NCBI GenBank assembly: GCA_030619215.1
Contig: JAUXBV010000040.1
Coordinates: forward strand, 1 to 12,014
Source of the DNA: Fibrobacterota bacterium
Lineage (GTDB): Bacteria > Fibrobacterota > Chitinivibrionia > Chitinivibrionales > JANQEN01
DNA length: 12,014 nucleotides
Direction: 5' to 3'
In this document: one piece after another, positions 6,622-12,014 of the stretch
How positions within the stretch are numbered: the stretch's first letter is position 1
How the letters are laid out: the number at the start of each line of letters is the position of its first letter
The notes under the pieces: generated by a model
What the model was told of the DNA's origin: nothing
Databases searched by the model: none
What the model saw: only the letters and a program-made list of their open reading frames with translations
Position numbers and translations under genes: made by a program

Positions 6622-8319
6622 ATGAGGTATTATAAACTTGTCCTTTTAATCATAGTTGCAATAGGTATAGAGAATATTTCTGCGGAAAGCTATATCCTGA
6701 ACGGGGGGCAGAGATCAAAAATCAAATATCGTCTGGTTCAGCTTGTCGAGCCTTCGCCGGAAAATATTAAAAATGTAAGGCTCACCTATGTTCTGCCGCA
6801 GTCTTTCAGCTCTCCGACCTATAACCAGCAGATAACCCATCGGAGCATAGACTTCAGCGTTCCTCCTGCAAAGCAAGATTCATCGGTTGATAAACACGGC
6901 AATATCCTGGTAACTTACACATGGCTCGAATCAAAGAAACCATTTTCAGTAGAGATGAGTGTAACTGCCGAGAACTCCGTATCGTTAAAAAAAATCAAGT
7001 CAAAAGCCACTTTTCCAATAAAAGATTTACCGAAAGAGGTCAGGCCCTATCTTGCTGCAACTGCAATGGTTCCGGCTCAGGATAAGATGATAAAGGATCT
7101 TACCGGCAAGCTTATCAAGGGTGCGAAGACCGAGTTTGATGCTGTTCAGAAGATACTTACCTGGCTCATCGATCACATGCAGTACGTACTTATGCCTCAG
7201 AAGTATGACGCGTTGTATTCTTTGCAAAGCGGAAAGGGCAATTGCCAGAATTACTCACACCTGGCAGCCGCACTGATGAGGAGTTGCGGTATTCCGGTCA
7301 GGATTGTCAATGGCATTACCATGAAAAAACCATATAATGTTGTTATAGGAGGGAGTGTTTTAATACTGGACATGGCACAGGGACGGCACTCCTGGATAGA
7401 GGTCTATTTTTCCGATCTCGGCTGGGTACCATTCGATCCGCAGCAGAGTGAGCTCTTCGTGAGCAACCGTTTTGTACGCATCGAGGTTGGAATTGATAAC
7501 GAGGAGTCTTCCAACGACGGGCTCGTCCGGTGGACACGTGCGAAGGGCAGGCAGGCCAAGCTGTTATTTCATGAAAAAATTGAAGCGGAATTTCTTATGG
7601 ACGATGTCTCGATCAAAGGCGAAAGGCAGGAATACGGCCCGAGAGACATTCTGCTCCAGCCTCCGGTTGATGCCGCGTTCGTACCTGTGATTGCAGCAAG
7701 GGCTCCAGAGCCGGTGAAAATGGAGCTTAAAGATCTGCTCAAACTGAGTTTTACCGTGCCCTATACAAAGGGTAACCTTGAGTTTCCTGAAGGCGTAAAC
7801 CTGGCATTCGTACGCGAGAGCAGAACAGGCGAGCAGGCCGAGACACAGGTGCTGATAAAGAATTTTCTTGTTGAAACCGCGGAGTATGTAACCGGTGCAC
7901 AGCAGTATGCCCAGGCATTTGTACTCGATAAACCGCTGCAACTGCAGAAAATTGGCCTTGCCCTTCACAAGTTCGGCGGGAAGGGGATGCTCTGGGTGGA
8001 GCTGCGGGAGGATAACGACAACGCTCCCGGAGAGATAGGGGCAAAATCAACCCTTGTTACCCTGGAGCAGCTCTCTTCGAAACCGGGCTATTTCTGGGTT
8101 GATTTCGATTTTACATCAAAAAAAACACTCCTGACGCCCGACCATTACTGGATAACCCTCGGATACAGCGAAACTCCTATTGTCAACTGGTTTTATACCT
8201 ACGGAAAAACAGTCGGCCCGGTGGACGGGACACGTTCCAGAGATAAGAACGAGACAAAATGGATTAGAAGCCTCTCCCATGAGTTCAATTACCGGATAAT
8301 TGGGCAGACTGCAAAGTAA
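6622..8319 (+). CDS. exported transglutaminase-like protein with C-terminal beta-sandwich region
   Basis: I chose ATG 6622 (565 aa) over an in-frame GTG at 6613, because AAAGGTGG (6609-6616) is the ribosome binding site and overlaps that GTG. Residues 1-21 are a signal peptide ending in I-S-A before Glu22. Residues 22-135 are beta-rich, as in N-terminal domains of bacterial transglutaminase-like proteins. The papain-like transglutaminase core spans about 170-290. G-N-C-Q-N-Y-S carries Cys208, G-R-H-S-W-I-E-V-Y-F carries His256 and P-F-D-P carries Asp272, so the full triad is present. Residues about 425-560 (A-Q-A-F-V-L, W-V-E-L-R-E-D-N, A-P-G, L-T-P-D-H-Y-W-I-T-L) resemble the jelly-roll 'choice-of-anchor R' type of extracellular domain. 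Such enzymes cleave or cross-link amide bonds in envelope proteins or peptides; the substrate is unknown. The central 300-425 region was not recognised. Confidence 0.88.
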   Translation: MRYYKLVLLIIVAIGIENISAESYILNGGQRSKIKYRLVQLVEPSPENIKNVRLTYVLPQSFSSPTYNQQITHRSIDFSVPPAKQDSSVDKHGNILVTYTWLESKKPFSVEMSVTAENSVSLKKIKSKATFPIKDLPKEVRPYLAATAMVPAQDKMIKDLTGKLIKGAKTEFDAVQKILTWLIDHMQYVLMPQKYDALYSLQSGKGNCQNYSHLAAALMRSCGIPVRIVNGITMKKPYNVVIGGSVLILDMAQGRHSWIEVYFSDLGWVPFDPQQSELFVSNRFVRIEVGIDNEESSNDGLVRWTRAKGRQAKLLFHEKIEAEFLMDDVSIKGERQEYGPRDILLQPPVDAAFVPVIAARAPEPVKMELKDLLKLSFTVPYTKGNLEFPEGVNLAFVRESRTGEQAETQVLIKNFLVETAEYVTGAQQYAQAFVLDKPLQLQKIGLALHKFGGKGMLWVELREDNDNAPGEIGAKSTLVTLEQLSSKPGYFWVDFDFTSKKTLLTPDHYWITLGYSETPIVNWFYTYGKTVGPVDGTRSRDKNETKWIRSLSHEFNYRIIGQTAK

Positions 8320-8470
8320 GAAAGTCATATTTGTATATTTAGAGGTTTCCTTTATTATTTCAACTCTCTAATTGTATTTAATGCCTGCAAATAAGTCACA
8401 AAAGTGTTGTTTTATGTATTATTATAGGACACAAATTGATATTATTATGCTCTAATATAAGATACAAAAT

Positions 8471-8566
8471 ATGGTTAGACAGGAAATAGTGCGAAAAATC
8501 GAAGATTTTAGAAGTTTAGGCATACCCTCTTATATTCCGAGAAGAAACAAGCTCACTTATTTATAA
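8471..8566 (+). pseudogene. possible 5' remnant of an AAA-type ATPase gene (31 codons)
   Basis: This short open frame starts at ATG 8471. It reads as an amphipathic helix (MVRQEIVRKIEDFRSLG) followed by I-P-S-Y-I-P-R-R. This helix-then-P-x-x-I-x-R arrangement resembles the start of AAA_14/DUF4143-type ATPases just before their P-loop. No GxxRxGKT motif follows in any frame before 8728, so if the likeness is real only the 5' end survives. TTGATA (8436-8441) and TAAGAT (8458-8463), 16 nt apart, could be a promoter, but would leave almost no leader and there is no ribosome binding site. It may equally be a chance frame. Confidence 0.2.
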
Positions 8567-8574
8567 AACAATGA

Positions 8575-8640
8575 ACTTAGGTGCCTATTTCCAATTTATT
8601 AATAATACTTTCCCTCTATTATATTTATATTATCCTAAGT
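8575..8640. repeat. spaced perfect 7-bp inverted repeat around AT-rich core
   Basis: ACTTAGG (8575-8581) and CCTAAGT (8634-8640) are perfect complements separated by 52 nt of strongly AT-rich DNA. Neither arm extends further without mismatch. It might be a degenerate small mobile element end pair or a large-loop structure, but arms this short can arise by chance. Confidence 0.25.
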
Positions 8641-8653
8641 ATTCTTTCGTAAA

Positions 8654-8686
8654 CGGCTGCTTTAAACTAACTAAATTATTCAGCCG
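8654..8686. repeat. spaced 6-bp GC-rich inverted repeat upstream of TIR gene
   Basis: CGGCTG (8654-8659) and CAGCCG (8681-8686) are complementary across 21 nt of AT-rich DNA, 43 nt before the TIR gene start. The GC-rich arms stand out in otherwise AT-rich sequence, so a regulator-binding site or transcript stem is possible. There is no further support. Confidence 0.25.
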
Positions 8687-8728
8687 CAAAGGCACAAAGT
8701 AAACAATATATAACGGGTATATTTCATT

Positions 8729-9868
8729 ATGGCGAGGGATATCAGAGACCAGAAAAATTTCAGGGGAAACAGGGAGCATCTGGCTGTTCTGCTGTATGCT
8801 CTTAAGAAAAATGATATTGGCTTCTGGAATAAATGGCGGGAGAAACATCGTGATATAAAGGTACTGCTTACCGGTGCTCACCTGAGTAAAGCTGTTCTTG
8901 CAGGCGTTAATTTTAACTATGTCAATCTCAGAGAGGCTGATCTAAGCGGGGCGGTACTTTCGGGTGCAAATCTTAATGAAGCCGATCTCAGGGATGCCGA
9001 CCTCAGCGAAGCTTTACTCAAGAATGCTGAACTTTCCAAAGCTGTATTGGAAGGTACCTATCTCTATAAGGTTAATCTTACCGGAGCAAAATGTAGAGAA
9101 ACAAATTTTAATGATGTTAACCTTTCCAGGGCAAGCCTGAAAGGGGTTGATCTTGACTCGTCAGTGATACGTTCGGCAGATTTAACAGATTCCGATCTGC
9201 GTAATTGTTCCCTGTCAAAAGCAACTCTTGAGAACGTAACCTTTACCGGTGCACACATTTATGCATGGAATATAAGGGCCTGCAGAATAAAAGCGCTAAA
9301 ATGTGATTACATTTACATTGATCATAAAGGCGCTGAGAGATTACCAAAAAGCAGAAGTTTTAGAGCGGGTGAGTTTGAAGGATATATTAAAAAGTTACAG
9401 GCATCTGAAAAGATAACAAAAGGTAAATTACCGGAAGGCAGGGCTTTAAACCATGTATTTATTTCGTATGCCGGTGAAGATTATGACTATGTAAAGAATT
9501 TGGCAGACACGCTTGAGATAAACGGTGTTAAGGTGTGGCTGGATAAAGAAAGGTTGCAGCCCGGTATACGATGGCAGAGGGCTTTAAAGGATGCAATAAT
9601 AAATGGCGTCTATTTTATAGCCTGTTTTACAAAAAATTATTGTAACAAAATGGAAAGCCATTTGAAGGAAGAATTGATTATCGCTTTTGAAAGATTGCAA
9701 ATTGCGCATAGGGATAAAAACTGGTTTATTCCGGTAAAGACTCTGCGATGTGAAATCCCGGATATAAAAATAGGAGCAGGGCTGACTTTAAAAGATTGCC
9801 AATGGATTGACCTGACCCAGGGTTGGAATGAAGGGCTTAAAAGGATTGTAGAGGTTATAAAGGGATAG
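8729..9868 (+). CDS. pentapeptide-repeat protein fused to a C-terminal TIR domain
   Basis: This is a 379-residue soluble protein with no signal peptide. Residues 15-45 (N-R-E-H-L-A-V-L-L ... W-N-K-W-R-E-K-H) match the leader helix often found before pentapeptide arrays. Residues about 46-190 form the repeats, A(D/N)L-x-x style, for example R-E-A-D-L-S-G-A-V-L-S-G-A-N-L, giving roughly 28 pentapeptides, i.e. about seven coils of a right-handed beta-helix. A linker (about 193-222: Y-I-Y-I-D, E-R-L-P, F-R-A-G-E-F) leads to the TIR domain at about 240-375. That domain shows H-V-F-I-S-Y-A (strand A), V-K-V-W-L-D (strand B), a BB-loop (R-L-Q-P-G) and K-E-E-L-I-I-A-F, where Glu315 sits at the place of the catalytic Glu of NAD-cleaving TIRs. 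The usual Trp four residues earlier is His311. A role as an NAD+-degrading or signalling effector is inferred. No ribosome binding site precedes ATG 8729, unlike all the upstream genes. Confidence 0.9.
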   Translation: MARDIRDQKNFRGNREHLAVLLYALKKNDIGFWNKWREKHRDIKVLLTGAHLSKAVLAGVNFNYVNLREADLSGAVLSGANLNEADLRDADLSEALLKNAELSKAVLEGTYLYKVNLTGAKCRETNFNDVNLSRASLKGVDLDSSVIRSADLTDSDLRNCSLSKATLENVTFTGAHIYAWNIRACRIKALKCDYIYIDHKGAERLPKSRSFRAGEFEGYIKKLQASEKITKGKLPEGRALNHVFISYAGEDYDYVKNLADTLEINGVKVWLDKERLQPGIRWQRALKDAIINGVYFIACFTKNYCNKMESHLKEELIIAFERLQIAHRDKNWFIPVKTLRCEIPDIKIGAGLTLKDCQWIDLTQGWNEGLKRIVEVIKG

Positions 9869-9894
9869 TGTTGGGAAATTAGCTTCATTTTTTC

Positions 9895-9911
9895 TAGTAA
9901 TATGATTACTA
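9895..9911. repeat. perfect 7-bp AT-rich palindrome after TIR gene
   Basis: TAGTAAT (9895-9901) and ATTACTA (9905-9911) are perfectly complementary with a 3-nt spacer, 26 nt after the TIR stop codon. A run of six T (9888-9893) precedes rather than follows it on this strand. On the opposite strand the hairpin would be followed by A then a T-poor stretch, so it is not a good terminator either way. It may be an operator-like palindrome. Confidence 0.3.
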
Positions 9912-9970
9912 CCTATATTGCTATGCTACGAGAGGATCTTCAATTATACGTGGTAAAAGGAAAAAATTAA
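9902..9970 (+). pseudogene. 22-codon frame, possible HicB-type N-terminal remnant
   Basis: ATG 9902 opens a 22-residue frame beginning M-I-T-T-Y-I-A-M-L-R. This resembles the first residues of one class of HicB-family antitoxins (M-L-T-x-Y-I-x-A-A-L-R), but the frame ends before any diagnostic part of that fold. It has no ribosome binding site. Chance similarity is quite possible. Confidence 0.12.
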
Positions 9971-10033
9971 ATGAAACTTGACCTCTTTTATTATATAATC
10001 ATAAAGTTACTGCAAAATTATAACAACTTGTAC

Positions 10034-10039
10034 TATAAT
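10034..10039 (+). promoter_or_regulatory. candidate -10 element for the histidine kinase gene
   Basis: TATAAT (10034-10039) is a perfect -10 hexamer at a sensible distance (32 nt) before GTG 10072. No good -35 is present at 16-18 nt spacing (the best, CTGCAA at 10010, is poor). A second TATAAT (9994-9999) has TTGACC (9978-9983) only 10 nt upstream, too close to be a standard pair. Confidence 0.4.
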
Positions 10040-10071
10040 CTAAAATAAATTTAATCCGAAGAATGTGAATT

Positions 10072-12014
10072 GTGGATTTTTTACCGTTTCTTCATTTTTT
10101 TAATTTAATAGTATACCTGTACCTTGCGGTTTTTATATTGTTTAAAAACCCAAGGTCGCCCCTGAACAGGGTGTTTTGCGCTTTTATATGTTGTTTTGCT
10201 CTATGGAATCTTGGTGATATTTTTATACACAACACCTTTACTCCTCAGGAGGCACTTCCCCTATTCACAAACATTAACTGCATTGGCTGGACCAGCTTCA
10301 GCAGTTTGTTTCTCTGGTTTACGGCTGTTTTTACTAGAAAGAAAAATTTTTTAAAAACAGGACTCTTTTACTTTGTTCTTATTATTTTCCCGCTTTTCTT
10401 TATAATTGCCCAATGGAGTGGTCTTCTTATTTATGATTGGGAACAGCAACCATGGGGTTGGGCCAGTGTTTGGTCGGATAACAATTTAAATTATCTTTTT
10501 TATCTATACTACCTCTCTTTTATGATAATATCGCTTTACTTTATTACAGGTTTTATTAAAAAAGCAAAGGCACTTTATAAAAAGAAACAGGCAAAAATAA
10601 TTTTAATATCCACGGCTGTTCCCCTTATTGCCGGTACGTTAACGGATGTGGTTCTCCCCAGATTAGATATCTATAACTTTCCCGATTTAGCAAATACCTT
10701 TACCCTTATCTGGGTTGCAGGAATAATAATTGCCATGATGAGGTATAAATTTTTTACCCCTACGCCTGCTATGGCTGCTGATAATATTATCGGCACCATG
10801 ACTGACGCATTAATTTTATTAGATCCACAGGGGGCTATTGTAAATGTAAATAACGCTGCCTTGAATCTTTTAGGGTACTCTAAGGGTGAGTTAGAGGGCA
10901 ATAATGTTGATTTTATTTTTTCAGAGGAGGATTTCAAAAGAGATAAACTGGATAAGATTATTAAAGGTGAAGAGGTAATTGAAAATTACGACCTTTTCCT
11001 GAAGACAAAGGATGAAGTACATGTTCCTGTGAATTTCTCCACTTCTATTCTTCATGAGGAAGGAACCTTTGCCGGTCTTGTCTGCATTGCTCAGGACATC
11101 ACCTCTCACGTAAAAGCTCAGGAGGTTCTAAAAAGGGCAAGGGACGAATTGGACGTTAGTGTAAAATTAAAAACAAAGGAGTTGAGAGAAGCTAATAAAG
11201 AATTGATGAAGGAAATTATTGGGCACAAGAAGTCTGAGAAGGCTCTGCAGGCAGAAAAGTCTTATCTCGATAATTTATTCGAAAGTGCCCCGCAGGCAGT
11301 TGCAATGTCTGACGAAAATCACATCGTTCAGCGTATAAACAGTGAGTTTACCAGATTGTTCGGATATACACAGGATGAGGCTGTCGGGCTGCATATAGAC
11401 GATCTGGTTGCTCCTCAGGAGCGCCTCAGGGAAGCTGAATCGTTTACCGGGATGATAACCAAAGGTGATATGATTAACGCAGAAAGTATACGTAAGGGTA
11501 AAGATGGAAAACGTATCAGTGTATCAATTCTGGCCTCGCCGATCATTATTGATGATAAACATGTAGGCACCTATGGTATTTATCAGGATATAACTGAGCG
11601 TAAAAGGGCAGAGGAGGAAAAGAAGGAATTGGAAGAGCAGTTTCATCAGGCGCAAAAAATGGAGGCTATAGGCCAGCTTGCCGGTGGTATTTCGCACGAT
11701 TTTAATAACATGCTGTCGGTGATAACTGGTTTCGCTGAGATAATTAAAAGAAAGTATACTGCAAATAACCCGACGTTAAGGGAATATATTGAAAAAATAT
11801 TCGACGCTGCCATGCGCTCGGCAGACTTGAATGCCAAGCTCCTGGCATTTGCCCGAAAAGGAAAATTTAAAGTAGTTGAGGTAGATGTAAATGCGATAAT
11901 TCTAAATATTATTGGCATGTTGGAGCATACAATTGACAAGCGCATAAATATAATTAAAGAGTTAAAAGCCGATAAGGCAATTGTGATGGGTGACGATGCA
12001 CATTTGCAGAATGC
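10072..12014 (+). CDS. 7TM-PAS-PAS sensor histidine kinase, 3' end outside window
   Basis: The frame is open from GTG 10072 to the window end (647 codons, partial). TGA at 10066-10068 lies two codons upstream, so GTG is the first usable start; the ribosome binding site is weak (GAAGAA). Residues 12-24, 34-52, 74-88, 97-113, 141-162, 176-195 and 209-224 are seven hydrophobic segments, as in the N-terminal 7TM sensor domain of some histidine kinases. Two PAS domains follow, at about 237-348 and 399-510; both end in the QDIT phrase, joined by a helical linker (349-397). A HisKA domain begins near 528: QAQKMEAIGQLAGG, then S-H-D-F-N-N with the phospho-acceptor His542. The ATPase domain has only just begun (…DDAHLQNA) at the edge. 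It should autophosphorylate in response to a ligand or membrane state. No response regulator is in view; one, or a receiver domain, may lie to the right. Confidence 0.93.
   Translation, partial: MDFLPFLHFFNLIVYLYLAVFILFKNPRSPLNRVFCAFICCFALWNLGDIFIHNTFTPQEALPLFTNINCIGWTSFSSLFLWFTAVFTRKKNFLKTGLFYFVLIIFPLFFIIAQWSGLLIYDWEQQPWGWASVWSDNNLNYLFYLYYLSFMIISLYFITGFIKKAKALYKKKQAKIILISTAVPLIAGTLTDVVLPRLDIYNFPDLANTFTLIWVAGIIIAMMRYKFFTPTPAMAADNIIGTMTDALILLDPQGAIVNVNNAALNLLGYSKGELEGNNVDFIFSEEDFKRDKLDKIIKGEEVIENYDLFLKTKDEVHVPVNFSTSILHEEGTFAGLVCIAQDITSHVKAQEVLKRARDELDVSVKLKTKELREANKELMKEIIGHKKSEKALQAEKSYLDNLFESAPQAVAMSDENHIVQRINSEFTRLFGYTQDEAVGLHIDDLVAPQERLREAESFTGMITKGDMINAESIRKGKDGKRISVSILASPIIIDDKHVGTYGIYQDITERKRAEEEKKELEEQFHQAQKMEAIGQLAGGISHDFNNMLSVITGFAEIIKRKYTANNPTLREYIEKIFDAAMRSADLNAKLLAFARKGKFKVVEVDVNAIILNIIGMLEHTIDKRINIIKELKADKAIVMGDDAHLQN

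Larger units (their letters stand above)
8320..8728. other. AT-rich gap upstream of the TIR gene
   Basis: This 409-nt gap has no full gene. It contains an imperfect stem just after the transglutaminase stop (TAGAGGTT at 8340-8347 with AAC and CTCTA at 8362-8370, one bulged T, no T-run). It also holds a 31-codon frame at 8471-8566 and two spaced inverted repeats: ACTTAGG/CCTAAGT (8575-8581, 8634-8640) and CGGCTG/CAGCCG (8654-8659, 8681-8686). The imperfect heptamer pair GCAAAGG/CACAAAG (8686-8699) lies in the last 45 nt. No strong promoter for the TIR gene was found. Confidence 0.55.

Noticed and set aside
7564-8050. Two minus-strand open frames inside the transglutaminase-like gene
   Set aside because: They lie antisense to a gene with clear domain structure and show no known motif. 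They are shadow frames.
9978-9999. TTGACC-TATAAT promoter before the kinase gene
   Set aside because: Both hexamers are good, but only 10 nt separate them, far from the 16-18 nt needed.
1-12014. CRISPR array, tRNA, rRNA or insertion sequence
   Set aside because: No regularly spaced repeats, cloverleaf with a recognisable T-loop, ribosomal RNA core sequence or transposase motif was found on either strand.

Overview
The window is AT-rich bacterial DNA in which every supportable gene is on the + strand. No rRNA, tRNA, CRISPR array, transposase or integrase is visible. The mix of genes is typical of a Gram-negative environmental bacterium from a lineage rich in such proteins: a very large exported TPR protein, an exported transglutaminase-like protein, a pentapeptide-repeat/TIR fusion, a 7TM-PAS-PAS histidine kinase, and stacked toxin-antitoxin modules. 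Anammox-type Planctomycetota, Desulfobacterota or Nitrospirota would all fit. This is a guess from gene style only, because no phylogenetic marker gene is present.

Layout. (1) 199-3723 is a 1174-residue exported TPR-repeat protein, followed by a 3' hairpin. (2) 3889-5007 is an accessory block of two complete toxin-antitoxin modules in tandem. The first is hicB-hicA (antitoxin first, 8-nt overlap, TTG start for the toxin). The second is mazE-mazF, which has its own near-consensus sigma70-type promoter whose -10 is embedded in twin GTATATAC palindromes. (3) 5008-5329 is a hairpin-rich non-coding gap with a rho-independent terminator at 5141-5171. (4) 5330-6499 encodes an unrecognised membrane-anchored, highly charged helical protein. 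(5) 6622-8319 encodes an exported transglutaminase-fold protein with an intact Cys-His-Asp triad and a C-terminal beta-sandwich-like region. (6) 8320-8728 is an AT-rich gap with inverted repeats and a possible gene remnant. (7) 8729-9868 encodes a pentapeptide-repeat protein fused to a C-terminal TIR domain. (8) 10072 to the window end is an orphan hybrid-less sensor histidine kinase, cut off before its ATPase domain.

Working picture. The TPR protein, the anchored charged protein and the transglutaminase-like protein all carry export or anchoring signals and may belong to one cell-envelope neighbourhood, now interrupted by the toxin-antitoxin block. That link is inference from co-orientation only. 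The TIR fusion is the best candidate for an under-described system. It joins a right-handed beta-helix of pentapeptide repeats, through a conserved-looking linker, to a TIR fold that may degrade NAD+. It stands alone, without the sensor or helper genes usual for known TIR-based defence operons. It lies between gene-poor DNA on both sides and downstream of the two toxin-antitoxin modules, which suggests an accessory, defence-like character for much of the window.
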